Source: Modicisalibacter coralii (GTDB lineage: Bacteria > Pseudomonadota > Gammaproteobacteria > Pseudomonadales > Halomonadaceae). From it: a DNA stretch of 64,000 bases. The stretch's first letter is position 1; each line of letters starts with the position of its first letter. The position numbers and the translations under genes were made by a program. The DNA lies in assembly GCF_004117855.1 (NCBI RefSeq), contig NZ_QWBW01000024.1:1-64000 (forward strand), given 5' to 3'. This document shows, in pieces, positions 1-7,701 of the stretch. A model generated the notes under the pieces. It did not search any database and had not been told where the DNA came from. It was given only the letters and a program-made list of their open reading frames with translations.

Positions 1-127
1 CGAGGCCGTTACCTCGCCGCCGTGTCCGCGTTGCCACTCCATCGATTTCGAGGGCGTCGTGGTGCCGCCGTTGATGCCCAGCCCCCTGGCCCTGGGGCAG
101 ATGCTGGCGCAGGGCTTGCCACGTTGA
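1..127 (+). CDS. C-terminal fragment of an unidentified protein
   Basis: An open frame enters from the left edge (first full codon at 2) and stops with TGA at 125-127. The 41 visible residues include a CPRCH pair of cysteines like half of a zinc ribbon, then a hydrophobic tail with PPLMPSPLALGQML. I prefer this frame to the longer overlapping one starting at 22, which is arginine/glycine-rich low-complexity sequence typical of a GC shadow. Family not recognised; no function is proposed. A terminator at 213 separates it from the next gene. Confidence 0.45.
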   Translation, partial: EAVTSPPCPRCHSIDFEGVVVPPLMPSPLALGQMLAQGLPR

Positions 128-137
128 AACCGGCTTT

Positions 138-165
138 GGCTTTGTACGAAAATTGCCTGCGCTCG
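138..165. repeat. Dispersed 28-bp repeat, copy 1
   Basis: The 28 bases from 138 match 26 of 28 bases at 51199-51226, in the same orientation, with the shared core TGTACGAA and ATTGCCTGCGCTCG. Both copies are intergenic. It may be a dispersed intergenic element or the end of a decayed mobile element; there is no transposase nearby. Confidence 0.5.
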
Positions 166-212
166 CCGACTTTTCGTAGAAAACCTAGTATGTTGAATCC
201 TGAATGAAACCG

Positions 213-237
213 GGCTCGCCGCCCCGGCGGGCCTTTT
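213..237 (+). terminator. Rho-independent terminator
   Basis: Nine-base-pair stem GGCTCGCCG/CGGCGGGCC (one G-T pair) with a CCC loop, followed by TTTT. It closes the partial gene at the left edge and lies just upstream of the folM-like start. Confidence 0.7.
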
Positions 238-261
238 GTGTCCTTCGCTCAGGAGCCCTTC

Positions 262-1020
262 ATGACCGCTCGTCCGGCCGCTCTGGTCACCGGCGGCGCC
301 ACTCGCGTCGGTCGCTTCTTCGCCAGTCATCTCGCCGCTCGCGGCTACGCTATCGCCCTGCACTACAACCGTTCCCGTGACGAGGCGGAGCGCGCCGCCG
401 AGGCCATCCGCCAGGCCGGGGGCGCGTGCGAGTGCTTTACCTGCGACTTTCACGGCGATGATGTCGAGGCGCTGATTCCGCGTGTCGTCGAACGCTTCCC
501 GGGCCTGGCATTGCTGGTCAACAGTGCCTCGGCCTATGCGCCCGGCGAGCTGCGCGAAACGAGCCGCGAAACGCTCGAGGAACAGTTCTCGGTCAACCTG
601 TTCGCGCCGTTTCTGCTCGGCAAGCGCTTTTCACTCGCCGTGGAGGCGGGGGCGATCGTCAACATCGTCGACAACAAGATCGCCTTCGCTCAGTACCCCT
701 ACGCCGCCTATCTGCTGGCCAAGAAGTCGCTCGACGAATTGACGCGGATGATGGCGCTCGAGCTGGCGCCGGCCATCCGCGTCAATGCGATCGCCCCCGG
801 AGTGATTCTGCCGGCCCAAACGCGGACCGACGATTACCTGGCGTGGCGCCATGCCGGCATCCCGCTGGCCCGGCAGGGGGCGGTGGAAGAGCTGGGCCAG
901 GCGCTCGATTATCTGCTCGACAACCGCTTCGTGACCGGGCAGACGCTGTTCGTCGATGGTGGCGAATCGGTCAATCAGGTGGGCCGCCATTCGGAGAACT
1001 ACCCCGGCGAAAAGCGCTGA
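262..1020 (+). CDS. folM: SDR oxidoreductase, dihydromonapterin/pteridine reductase-like (FolM-like)
   Basis: A 252-residue short-chain dehydrogenase. The N-terminal nucleotide motif reads TGGATRVG, with an arginine in the glycine-rich loop as in NADPH-dependent pteridine reductases. NSAS follows the fourth strand, and the catalytic tyrosine and lysine are in YLLAK. The C-terminal VTGQTLFVDGG is typical of the family. By family it would reduce dihydromonapterin or dihydrofolate in the cytoplasm using NADPH. I start at ATG 262 because AGGAG lies at 251-255; the upstream GTG at 238 falls in the terminator tail and has no ribosome site. FolM versus another pteridine-reductase-like SDR cannot be settled by eye, since no other folate gene is visible beside it. 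Confidence 0.75.
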   Translation: MTARPAALVTGGATRVGRFFASHLAARGYAIALHYNRSRDEAERAAEAIRQAGGACECFTCDFHGDDVEALIPRVVERFPGLALLVNSASAYAPGELRETSRETLEEQFSVNLFAPFLLGKRFSLAVEAGAIVNIVDNKIAFAQYPYAAYLLAKKSLDELTRMMALELAPAIRVNAIAPGVILPAQTRTDDYLAWRHAGIPLARQGAVEELGQALDYLLDNRFVTGQTLFVDGGESVNQVGRHSENYPGEKR

Positions 1021-1031
1021 GCCCGCCAACG

Positions 1032-1065
1032 AAACGGCCCGGCAGGCGTGGTGCCTGCCGGGCCG
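1032..1065 (-). terminator. Rho-independent terminator of fur
   Basis: A perfect 13-bp stem (1035-1047 with 1053-1065) and a five-base loop; on the minus strand it is followed by TTT. It lies 22 bp past the fur stop and also separates fur from the convergent folM-like gene. Confidence 0.8.
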
Positions 1066-1086
1066 AAGCGCTGTCGGGAAAGACGC

Positions 1087-1536
1087 TCAGGGGCGTTTGA
1101 CGCCTTCCTGTCGGGTCGCCTTGGAGCCCTTGGGGCGCACGTAGAGAACCAGGGCGTGATCGACGAGTTCGTAGCCGTGTTCCTCGGCGATCTCCTGTTG
1201 GCGCTGCTCGATGGCGTCGTCGAAGAATTCGACGATCTTGCCGCTTTCCAGGCAGACCATGTGGTCGTGGTGCTCGTCCTGAGAGACCTCGAACAGGGCA
1301 TGCCCGCCGTCGAAGTGATGGCGGATCACCAAGCCGGCGGCCTCGAACTGGGTCAGTACGCGATAGACGGTAGCCAGACCAACGTCTTCTCCGGCGTCGA
1401 GCAGTGCCTTGTAGACGTCTTCGGCACTGAGGTGGGTCTCCATGTCCTTCGATTTTTCGAGAATCTGCAGGATCTTGACACGTGGCAAGGTGACCTTGAG
1501 CCCCGCCCGGCGCAATTCATGGTTCTGGTCGGCCAT
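1087..1536 (-). CDS. fur: Ferric uptake regulator Fur
   Basis: A 149-residue Fur protein: cytoplasmic, iron(II)-dependent repressor of iron-uptake genes, active as a dimer. The N-terminal winged helix (about residues 1-82) contains LKVTLPRVKIL and the recognition segment GLATVYRVL. The C-terminal dimerisation and metal domain carries HHFDGGHALFE and DEHHDHMVC. Only one cysteine is visible, so the structural CxxC zinc site of E. coli Fur is absent, as in Pseudomonas-type Fur. I take ATG 1536 (MADQNHELR), the conserved Fur start, rather than the 26-residue upstream extension. It is divergent from bamE with 72 bp between them, the omlA-fur arrangement known from pseudomonads. Confidence 0.95.
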   Translation of the reverse strand: MADQNHELRRAGLKVTLPRVKILQILEKSKDMETHLSAEDVYKALLDAGEDVGLATVYRVLTQFEAAGLVIRHHFDGGHALFEVSQDEHHDHMVCLESGKIVEFFDDAIEQRQQEIAEEHGYELVDHALVLYVRPKGSKATRQEGVKRP

Positions 1537-1561
1537 GGTTACTCTTCGCAGTATCGTGGTG

Positions 1562-1579
1562 GGTCGGTTATGATCGACC
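1562..1579. promoter_or_regulatory. Imperfect dyad in the fur/bamE intergenic region
   Basis: GGTCGGTTATGATCGACC is an 18-bp imperfect palindrome with GGTCG/CGACC arms. It sits between the divergent fur and bamE starts, where their promoters must overlap. It does not match the AT-rich Fur box, and no binding protein is assigned. Confidence 0.3.
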
Positions 1580-1608
1580 AAAGCAACGATAGTGAAGAAC
1601 GGGCCCAA

Positions 1609-2082
1609 ATGCAAAACCTGATCAAAACAGTCATCTTTTCACTCGCTCTCGGCCTGGTCGGCGGTTGCAGCTACTTCGGTGTCTACAAGCGCGACCTGCC
1701 CCAGGGCAACCTGATCACCCAGGACATGCTGGCCCAGCTTGAGCCGGGAATGACCCGCAAGCAGGTACAATATGTCATGGGGAGCCCGCTGCTCGAGGCC
1801 CCCTTCGAGGCCGACCAGTGGGACTACGTCTTCATGCTCGACAAGGCCTATGGCGGGACGGTCTACAAGCGCCTGACCCTGACCTTCGCCAATGATCGGC
1901 TGGTCGACATGGAAACCGCCGGCGACATCGACAAGGATGTCGACCTGAAAGCCGAGAGCGGCCCGGGCCCGGCCGTCGAGAGCAACACCATGACCGGCAA
2001 CCTGCTCGATACCACGCCGAACCGGGGGCCCCAGGGCGGTGAGCCGGCGACCCGCACCATCGAAGGCGATACCGCTCCGTAA
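1609..2082 (+). CDS. bamE: Outer membrane assembly lipoprotein BamE (SmpA/OmlA)
   Basis: A 157-residue lipoprotein of the BAM complex, which inserts beta-barrel proteins in the outer membrane. The N-terminus MQNLIKTVIFSLALGLVGGC is a lipoprotein signal with the lipobox VGGC, so the mature chain starts at Cys20. The SmpA/OmlA domain follows: NLITQDMLAQLEPGMTRKQV, then MGSPLL and WDYVFML. An acidic, proline-rich tail of about 50 residues extends past the domain, longer than in E. coli BamE (113 aa). The frame is open far upstream through antisense fur, but ATG 1609 is the start that gives the signal peptide. Confidence 0.93.
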   Translation: MQNLIKTVIFSLALGLVGGCSYFGVYKRDLPQGNLITQDMLAQLEPGMTRKQVQYVMGSPLLEAPFEADQWDYVFMLDKAYGGTVYKRLTLTFANDRLVDMETAGDIDKDVDLKAESGPGPAVESNTMTGNLLDTTPNRGPQGGEPATRTIEGDTAP

Positions 2083-2089
2083 GGCAGGG

Positions 2090-2410
2090 TCAGCGGTGTT
2101 CGTCGCCCCTGGCGGCCCGCTGACGGCGGGCCTGCTTGGGGTCGATGAGCAGTGGGCGGTAGACCTCGACGCGATCCCCGGCATGCAGCACGTGCCGCTC
2201 CGGATCGCGCAACATCTTGCCGAAGATGCCCAGGTCGGCTTCCAGGAAGGTCGTGGGCGGCAGATCGGGGAAGTGACGTTCCAGGCGTGCCTGACGCACC
2301 GCGTCGCGCGCCGTGGTGCCGGGCGGCACCGATAGCGACACGACGGCCTGCTGCTGGGGAAGGGCGAAGGCGACCTCGACGCTCAGCGCCGAGGTGTCAG
2401 TGGCGTCCAT
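2090..2410 (-). CDS. rnfH: RnfH family ubiquitin-fold protein
   Basis: A 106-residue member of the RnfH family, a beta-grasp (ubiquitin-like) fold whose role is uncertain. Family signatures are VEVAFALPQQQ, the conserved GIFGK and GDRVEVYRPLLIDPK, with a basic tail. I start at ATG 2410; the open frame extends ten residues further upstream inside ratA without a better site. The start overlaps the ratA stop by 14 nt, so the two are probably translationally coupled. The pair ratA-rnfH beside smpB is a conserved gammaproteobacterial neighbourhood. It ends 7 bp from the convergent bamE stop. Confidence 0.9.
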   Translation of the reverse strand: MDATDTSALSVEVAFALPQQQAVVSLSVPPGTTARDAVRQARLERHFPDLPPTTFLEADLGIFGKMLRDPERHVLHAGDRVEVYRPLLIDPKQARRQRAARGDEHR

Positions 2411-2834
2411 AGATATCGTCGGCGCGTCGGGTGAAGGCATCCACCAACTGGCCGGCGACTTGGCTGAACAGCTTGCCGAAGGCGACGCCCAGCAGGCGGT
2501 TGGAAAACTCGAAGTTCATCTCCAGCGACACCTTGCAGGCATCCTCGCCCATGGGGGTGAACAGCCACTGGCCCTGCAGACGCTTGAAAGGCCCGCTGAC
2601 CAGCGACAGTTCGATGCGTTCCGGCGCGTAGAGGTCATTGCGTGTGGTGAAGCTCTGCTCCACGCCGGCCTTGGCCAGGGTCAGTTCGCCGATCAAGTGG
2701 TCGCTGTCGCTTTCCAGCAGACGAGCGCGCCGACAACCCGGCAGGAACTCGGGGTAGCTCTCGAAATCGTTGACCAGATCGAACATGGTCTGGGCGGAAT
2801 GCCGCACCAGTGCGGACCGATTGACCGTGGGCAT
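2397..2834 (-). CDS. ratA: RatA/YfjG family START-domain protein
   Basis: A 145-residue single-domain polyketide cyclase/START-like protein. The opening SALVRHSAQTMFDLVNDFESYPEFLPGC is the hallmark of the RatA/Coq10-like family, and the end FSQVAGQLVDAFTRRAD matches the C-terminal helix. E. coli RatA has been reported to block 70S ribosome association, while the relatives of Coq10 bind ubiquinone; both roles are family knowledge. Despite its toxin name it is not one half of a classic toxin-antitoxin pair with rnfH. It is divergent from smpB across a 130-bp gap. Confidence 0.92.
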   Translation of the reverse strand: MPTVNRSALVRHSAQTMFDLVNDFESYPEFLPGCRRARLLESDSDHLIGELTLAKAGVEQSFTTRNDLYAPERIELSLVSGPFKRLQGQWLFTPMGEDACKVSLEMNFEFSNRLLGVAFGKLFSQVAGQLVDAFTRRADDIYGRH

Positions 2835-2964
2835 GCACCTCTCCGCTGACTTGACTGGGGCTTGGGCGTATCATGGTCGTTCTTTGCGCCAAGCCCTTGA
2901 ATGGTAACACGCCTGTCCCCATCTTGGAGGGGTCAGCGACACCCGACATCGATACAGAGGTTCC

Positions 2965-3444
2965 ATGGCCAAGAAGAAAGCCAACAAGGCGGGCAGCAAT
3001 GTCATCGCCCTCAACAAGAAGGCACGCTTCGAGTATCACATCGAAGAGACCTTCGAGGCTGGCCTGTCGCTGGCGGGCTGGGAGGTCAAGAGCATGCGTG
3101 CCGGCAAGGCTCAGCTGACCGACACCTACATCCTGATCAAGGATGGCGAGGCGTGGCTGCTGGGTAGCCACATCACGCCGCTCAACACGGCCAGTACCCA
3201 CGTGCTCGCCGACCCCACGCGGACTCGCAAGCTGTTGCTGCATCGCAAGGAGATCGCCAGGATCTTCTCGCGGACTCAGGACAAGGGCCATACCTGTGTG
3301 CCGCTCAAGCTGTACTGGAAGAAGAACCTGATCAAGTGCGAGCTGGCCCTGGTGCAGGGCAAGAAGATGCACGACAAGCGTGCCACCGAGAAGCAGCGCG
3401 ACTGGGACCGCCAGAAGGCGCGGATCATGCGCGAAAATAATTGA
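2965..3444 (+). CDS. smpB: SsrA-binding protein SmpB
   Basis: A 159-residue SmpB, the partner of tmRNA in trans-translation; it binds the tRNA-like domain and delivers it to stalled ribosomes. Conserved motifs are [24 protein letters not shown], the central LLHRKEI and the basic C-terminal tail [20 protein letters not shown] six bases before ATG 2965 supports the start. Its RNA partner ssrA begins 58 bp downstream on the same strand. Confidence 0.97.
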   Translation: MAKKKANKAGSNVIALNKKARFEYHIEETFEAGLSLAGWEVKSMRAGKAQLTDTYILIKDGEAWLLGSHITPLNTASTHVLADPTRTRKLLLHRKEIARIFSRTQDKGHTCVPLKLYWKKNLIKCELALVQGKKMHDKRATEKQRDWDRQKARIMRENN

Positions 3445-3502
3445 TTTCGCTCCTTGATCTGGCCTCGCGGGATCCCCACCTGTTAGAATGAAAGCGTTCC
3501 AC

Positions 3503-3883
3503 GGGGGCGACATGGCTTCGACGCCGGTGACAACCCCTAAGGTGCATGCCGAGAGCGTAGCGTATCTCGTAAATCCAACGCTGCGAAAAAATAGTCGCAA
3601 ACGACGACAACTACGCTCAGGGCGCTCTGGCAGCTTAAAACCTGCCGGTAGTTAGCCTGGCCCCAACGCGATGTGCCTGTTCATCGCCGAGGGGATACGA
3701 GCTAAAGCTAACAGGATCGCGGTTGGTGGCGTCTTCACGCCAACCGTTAAACTCTCTGAGGAATCGCGGTGATGGATCCTGTTCGTCGGAGCCATCATCG
3801 TTAAATCAAACGACGAAACTAAGCATGTAGAGCCGAAGGGCGAGTGCCGGCGGACGCGGGTTCGATTCCCGCCGCCTCCACCA
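3503..3883 (+). ncRNA. ssrA: Transfer-messenger RNA (tmRNA, SsrA)
   Basis: A one-piece tmRNA of 381 nt. The 5' end GGGGGCG pairs with CGCCTCC at 3873-3879 to form the acceptor stem, followed by A and an encoded CCA (3881-3883); GGTTCGATTCCC forms the T arm. The resume codon GCA at 3597 follows AATAGTC, and the reading frame runs to TAA at 3636-3638, giving the tag (A)ANDDNYAQGALAA. The tag ends in the LAA degron read by ClpXP. A -10-like TAGAAT lies at 3484-3489, with no convincing -35 box. The 3' end of ssrA is a common integration site, but no integrase follows. Confidence 0.97.
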
Positions 3884-3892
3884 ACACCCATG

Positions 3893-3918
3893 AAAAAAGC
3901 GCCTCAGGGCGCTTTTTT
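3893..3918 (+). terminator. Rho-independent terminator of ssrA
   Basis: AAAAAAGCGCC and GGCGCTTTTTT form an 11-bp inverted repeat with a TCAG loop, giving a strong T tail ten bases after the tmRNA CCA end. The flanking A run makes it potentially bidirectional. Confidence 0.9.
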
Positions 3919-4090
3919 CGTGTCTGACGCATTCCCGGCCACCACGCCTTGTTCGCCGACGAGACCCTGCAGCCCTGTGGTGAAGACGTCAGGTAGTGAC
4001 GTTTTCCGGAGCGGGCGAGAATTCCGGTCCGGATTCACTCACGGTGGGGACCCCGGCGCGTGCCGGGGCAAGAGGCGTTGACGGGCAAGG

Positions 4091-4111
4091 CGCCCGCCCT
4101 GGCGGCGGGCG
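4091..4111 (-). terminator. Possible hairpin terminator of the 4142-4609 gene
   Basis: CGCCCGCC (4091-4098) pairs with GGCGGGCG (4104-4111). A second GC hairpin, CCCCGGC/GCCGGGG, lies at 4051-4068. Neither is followed by a T run on either strand, so this is a weak call. Confidence 0.35.
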
Positions 4112-4141
4112 TTCGAGTGCTGACTTGCCGGATGCGATTCG

Positions 4142-4609
4142 TCAGGCGCTGGGATGGTGGCAGGCGGCCTGCGGCTCTTCGGCGGTGTCATCATCGGTCG
4201 TGGAGGACTGGCTGGCACCTTCGAGGCTTTCCACCGGATCTTCCCAGTCGTCCGGGGTGGGCTGGGAAACCATGGTGGATGCCAGCGTCTCGCCGAGTTC
4301 GTTGTCGCCGCACAGGGTGAAGCGCGACAGGTGCTTGCGCGCCGCCTTCTGCACCTGGTGTTCGACGCGACCGTACAGCGGGGCGCTCTCGTCGACGTCG
4401 ATGTGGCACACGCCACTGTCGGAATCGAACAGCACCTGCTTGAGGTGGGCGGCTGCACCCTGGGTGGCGACGTCCTGCACGAAGCGCAGCATCTCGCAGA
4501 GCTCATTGGCGCGGGCATGACGGCTGCAGATCGGCACGCCGAAAGCCCGCATTTCGCCGGGTTCAACCTGGTGCGCCTGGGGTTCGAAATAGCCGTTTTC
4601 TTCGCTCAT
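4142..4609 (-). CDS. Conserved-looking hypothetical protein
   Basis: A 155-residue soluble, acidic protein of no family I recognise. The start ATG 4609 (MSEENGYF) is preceded by AAGGAG at a good distance. The N-terminal half has three cysteines (CSRH, CEML and CHIDVD), and the C-terminal 40 residues are Ser/Thr/Asp/Glu-rich and probably disordered. No signal peptide or membrane segment. It is a single gene between ssrA and the lactonase-like gene. Confidence 0.7.
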   Translation of the reverse strand: MSEENGYFEPQAHQVEPGEMRAFGVPICSRHARANELCEMLRFVQDVATQGAAAHLKQVLFDSDSGVCHIDVDESAPLYGRVEHQVQKAARKHLSRFTLCGDNELGETLASTMVSQPTPDDWEDPVESLEGASQSSTTDDDTAEEPQAACHHPSA

Positions 4610-4925
4610 CCTGATCTCCTTATCACTGGCGGAAAGCTCCTCGGCGCGCCATCCCCGGCCCGCCATTCCGGGAGCATCGCGGGCAGAATACGCCTCCCCG
4701 GTCAGCGGGTTCCTGAACCTGTGTTATGTGAGCCCGTCGGAAAATGCCTGTTTTCGGTAAGTGAATGCTGACACCGGGTGAGTCCGAGTGTCGGCTTGGT
4801 ATCATCGGCGTTTCAGTAGCCGCCCCCGCGCCGAGGGCATCATGCCCGATATCCCGTTCGATGTGTCGATAGAGACACTTGTCGCGCACGGTGAGGTGCA
4901 CGGTGTCGCCTCGTGCCCTGTCGGC
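4610..4925. other. Intergenic region without a recognised gene
   Basis: A 316-bp gap between two minus-strand genes. It must carry the promoter of the 4142-4609 gene and the 3' end of the lactonase-like transcript. A short minus-strand frame (4623-4901) crosses it but shows no family features and no ribosome site. No clear terminator or repeat was seen. Confidence 0.4.
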
Positions 4926-5810
4926 TCAGGGCCGATAGGCGCACGGCGCCAGCCCCTGTACCCCGGGGCGGACGGCGAACAGCGCGCCGGCGAGTTGCTG
5001 ATCGTCGCAGCCCACGGCGGCGGTGGTAATATACAGCGTGGCGAGGTCGTCGCCGCCAAAGGTACAGCAAGTGACCCGGGAGACGGGCAGGACGATCTCC
5101 CGGTCGCGGCGGCCGTCGGGCAGAAAGCGCGTGACGCGGCCGCCGTCCCAGTGCGCGACCCACAGTCCGCCTTCGGCATCGAGCGTCATGCCGTCGGGAA
5201 AGCCGTCCGCCTCGCCGAAGCGCAGGTGAACGCGCTTGTCGACGAGACCGCCTTCGGCATCGATGTCGAAGGCGTAGAGCGTGCGGGCCGGGCTGTCGGT
5301 GTGATAGAGCGTGGTGCCGTCGGCGCTGATCGCCGGGCCGTTGGTCACGGTGTAGGGCGTGTCGACACTGGCCAGGCCGCGTGCGTCGTAGCGCAGCAGG
5401 CAGCCGCTGGCCTCCTGCTCGCGCACGTCCATGATGCCGAACCACAGTCGCCCCCGTGGGTCGGCCTTGCCGTCGTTGAGCCGGTGACCCGGTGTCGCGG
5501 CGACCGGGGTGGCGAGCGTTTCCAGGATCCGCGGGCCCTGCGGCTCGAGTGTCAGGTGAACCAGTCGCGAGCGCAGGCCGGCGACGAAGCCGCCGTCGGC
5601 GTGGGGCACGAGCCAGCAGCAGGCCTCGTCGAGGTCCCAGGCCCGGGTCTCGCCCGTGTCCGGATCGTGGCTCATCAGGCGGCTGCCGAGGATGTCGACG
5701 AACAGCAGGCGACGGAGCTCGGTGGACCACAGTGGGCCTTCGCCGAGCCGGGCGCGATCTTGCCAGAGACATTGAGCGGGCTGTTGCGGGGAGCGATCCG
5801 GGGCAGACAT
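4926..5810 (-). CDS. SMP-30/gluconolactonase/LRE family protein
   Basis: A 294-residue six-bladed beta-propeller of the SMP-30/gluconolactonase family, metal-dependent lactone hydrolases. Visible markers are GEGPLW (metal ligand Glu24), LNDGKADPRGRLWFG, NGPAISADGTTLYHTDS and DGMTLDAEGGLWVAHWDGG, which supply the usual metal-binding glutamate, asparagines and aspartate. The start ATG 5810 follows GGAGATGCC; the frame is open upstream, but that part overlaps the promoter of the next gene. Substrate unknown: sugar lactones such as arabinono- or gluconolactone are likely. It is divergent from 5971. Confidence 0.85.
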   Translation of the reverse strand: MSAPDRSPQQPAQCLWQDRARLGEGPLWSTELRRLLFVDILGSRLMSHDPDTGETRAWDLDEACCWLVPHADGGFVAGLRSRLVHLTLEPQGPRILETLATPVAATPGHRLNDGKADPRGRLWFGIMDVREQEASGCLLRYDARGLASVDTPYTVTNGPAISADGTTLYHTDSPARTLYAFDIDAEGGLVDKRVHLRFGEADGFPDGMTLDAEGGLWVAHWDGGRVTRFLPDGRRDREIVLPVSRVTCCTFGGDDLATLYITTAAVGCDDQQLAGALFAVRPGVQGLAPCAYRP

Positions 5811-5970
5811 GGCATCTCCTGGGAATGTCGAGAGGGTGGCGGTTGTGCGTAGCCTGCCGCAATGCGCCGTCGATGAAAACGCCGCCAAATATGGCAGCAT
5901 GAGGCCAACATCACGCACGAGCCCGCCGTCCATGAACGGTGGAAGCCGAGTTAAACGAAAAGGAAGCGCC

Positions 5971-6843
5971 GTGAAGTTGTTGATTCTGGATGCCGGCCAT
6001 TGCCTGAGTCTGGCGCTGGCCCGCGAGGCCAACCGGCGCGGGGATACCGAGCTGGTCATCGAGGAGGGGGTCGCGCTGGACCCCGAGCGGCTGGCCGACG
6101 TGGCGCCGGACGCCGTGTTGATTCCGCCGCTGGTGCGGCCGAGTCAGGTCGCGCCGGCCTCGGTGACGTCACATGCCGAGGCCGTCGAGGCGTGTCTGGA
6201 GTTCTGCCAGCAGGCCCGGGTGCCGCTGGTCTGGTGTGTCGCCGACGAGCTCTACGAGGATGGCGCCGACGCGCCCATCGACGAGCCTGTGATCCCCGAG
6301 CCCCGCGATGAAAGCCTGCGTCGGCTGGTCAAGACCGGCGACCGGATTCGTGCCGGCCTGCCCCATTATCTGATCGTGCGTCTGGGGCCGTTGTTCGCCC
6401 TCGACGGGCGTGGCGCCTGGCTGACGGAGCTGATCGACACCCTGATGGCCGGCCAGGAGGTGCGGGCCGCCGAGGACGTCATCTTCTGTCCCACCTCGGC
6501 GGACGCCGCCGCGCTGGCGCTGATCGGCATGCTCCAGCAGCTCGACTGCGGCGCCGATGCCTGGGGCGCCTACCACCTGGCGGGGACCGAGCCGGTGAGC
6601 GCCTACACTTTCACCTCGGTGGTGCGCACCCAACTGGCGACGCGACTCGAGGGGCTGGGCCGCCCCGCCGAGCTCGGCACGCTCAAGGCGCTCAACCATC
6701 ACCACGACCAGCCGCTGCGCCGGGTGCTCAACTGTCGGCGGGTGCTGGACGCCTTCGGCGTGCATCAGAAGCCCTGGCGGCTGGAGCTGGGACGCATGCT
6801 GGATTCCTGGTGTCAGGCCTACCAGGCCCAGGAGGCGTCATGA
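5971..6843 (+). CDS. Sugar nucleotide-binding (RmlD-like) SDR protein
   Basis: A 290-residue protein resembling dTDP-4-dehydrorhamnose reductase (RmlD) and related extended SDRs. The N-terminus KLLILDAGHCLSLALAREA replaces the usual GxxGxxG by a degenerate loop, and the clear YxxxK catalytic pair is not obvious, so catalytic activity is uncertain. The middle PHYLIVRLGPLFA matches the RmlD strand before the substrate domain, and AYHLAG the later segment. The GTG start at 5971 has AGGAAG upstream. The stop overlaps the plsC start (ATGA), so the two form an operon. Confidence 0.65.
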   Translation: MKLLILDAGHCLSLALAREANRRGDTELVIEEGVALDPERLADVAPDAVLIPPLVRPSQVAPASVTSHAEAVEACLEFCQQARVPLVWCVADELYEDGADAPIDEPVIPEPRDESLRRLVKTGDRIRAGLPHYLIVRLGPLFALDGRGAWLTELIDTLMAGQEVRAAEDVIFCPTSADAAALALIGMLQQLDCGADAWGAYHLAGTEPVSAYTFTSVVRTQLATRLEGLGRPAELGTLKALNHHHDQPLRRVLNCRRVLDAFGVHQKPWRLELGRMLDSWCQAYQAQEAS

Positions 6844-7595
6844 ACGCCCTGCGCAGTGTCGTCTTCTATATCGGTTACTTCCTGGCGATTCTGGTCTTCG
6901 GCGTGATCGCGCTGCCCATCGCCCCGCTGCTGCCACTGGCGGGGCGCTATCGCTTTCTCAATCTCTACAATCATTTCATCGTCGTCTGGTTCGCCTGGAC
7001 CTGCGGGGTGCGCTACACGGTGGAAGGGCGCGAGAACGTCCCGGAGGGGCCGGTGGTGGTCCTCGCCAACCATCAGTGCGAATGGGAGACCCTGTTCCTG
7101 CAGATTCTCAAGCCGCCGGTATGCACCGTGCTCAAGCAGGAGCTGCTGCGCCTGCCGCTGTTCGGCTGGGCGCTGCGCCTGCTGCATCCCATCGCCCTGG
7201 ACCGTTCGCGGCCGGCACGCGCCATGAAGCAGGTGCTGACGCAGGGGACGCAGCGCCTGCGCGACGGCTTGTCGGTGCTGATCTTCCCCGAGGGCACACG
7301 GGTCGACCCCGGCCAGCGGCGGCGCTACAACAAGAGCGGGGCAGTGATCGCCTGCCGTGCCGGAGTGCCGGTGCTGCCGGTGGCGCACAATGCCGGCGAG
7401 CGCTGGCCGGGGCGCCACTGGGTCAAGAACCCGGGGCGGCTGTCGGTGATCGTGGGGCCGCCGATCGCCACCGAGGGCCGCACGCCCGAGGCGGTGCTCG
7501 TCGACGTCGAGCAGTGGATCGAGGCGCGGCTGGCCGAGATCTCCGAGGTGCCGCGACCGGCCTCCGCCGCCGAGCAGAAGGCGGTGTCGGTGTGA
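6840..7595 (+). CDS. plsC: 1-acyl-sn-glycerol-3-phosphate acyltransferase
   Basis: A 251-residue membrane-bound PlsC that makes phosphatidic acid from lysophosphatidic acid. An N-terminal transmembrane segment (about residues 5-40) is followed by motif I NHQCEWE, with the general-base His and a Glu at the place of Asp (HX4E; this form is seen in other proteobacterial PlsC proteins such as KHQSAWET types), and motif III FPEGTR. The start overlaps the preceding stop as ATGA at 6840. It converges on fabB, so fatty acid and phospholipid synthesis genes are neighbours here. Confidence 0.9.
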   Translation: MNALRSVVFYIGYFLAILVFGVIALPIAPLLPLAGRYRFLNLYNHFIVVWFAWTCGVRYTVEGRENVPEGPVVVLANHQCEWETLFLQILKPPVCTVLKQELLRLPLFGWALRLLHPIALDRSRPARAMKQVLTQGTQRLRDGLSVLIFPEGTRVDPGQRRRYNKSGAVIACRAGVPVLPVAHNAGERWPGRHWVKNPGRLSVIVGPPIATEGRTPEAVLVDVEQWIEARLAEISEVPRPASAAEQKAVSV

Positions 7596-7650
7596 TCGAC
7601 CGATGAGATTTTGGCGGATGCGTCGCTAATGACGCCGTCATCACAATGCA

Positions 7651-7678
7651 AAACACCCGGCCCTGCGGCCGGGTGTTT
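7651..7678. terminator. Bidirectional terminator between plsC and fabB
   Basis: A perfect 12-bp inverted repeat, AAACACCCGGCC with GGCCGGGTGTTT and a CTGC loop. It has TTT on both strands and lies between convergent genes. Confidence 0.85.
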
Positions 7679-7701
7679 CAGTCTGGCGGGTGTGTCGTCG
7701 C

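Noticed and set aside
22-207. Small plus-strand ORF at the left edge
   Set aside because: Arg/Gly/Ala-rich and extends past a repeat into the region before the terminator; the frame ending at 127 has a more protein-like composition.
2397-2834. ratA-rnfH as a toxin-antitoxin module
   Set aside because: The pair is a conserved core-genome neighbourhood beside smpB; RnfH is not shown to be an antitoxin, and both genes are ordinary in length and codon use.
3503-3891. ssrA 3' end as attachment site of an integrative element
   Set aside because: No integrase, direct repeat of the tmRNA end or phage-like gene follows; the next gene is an ordinary hypothetical. The terminator directly after CCA is intact.
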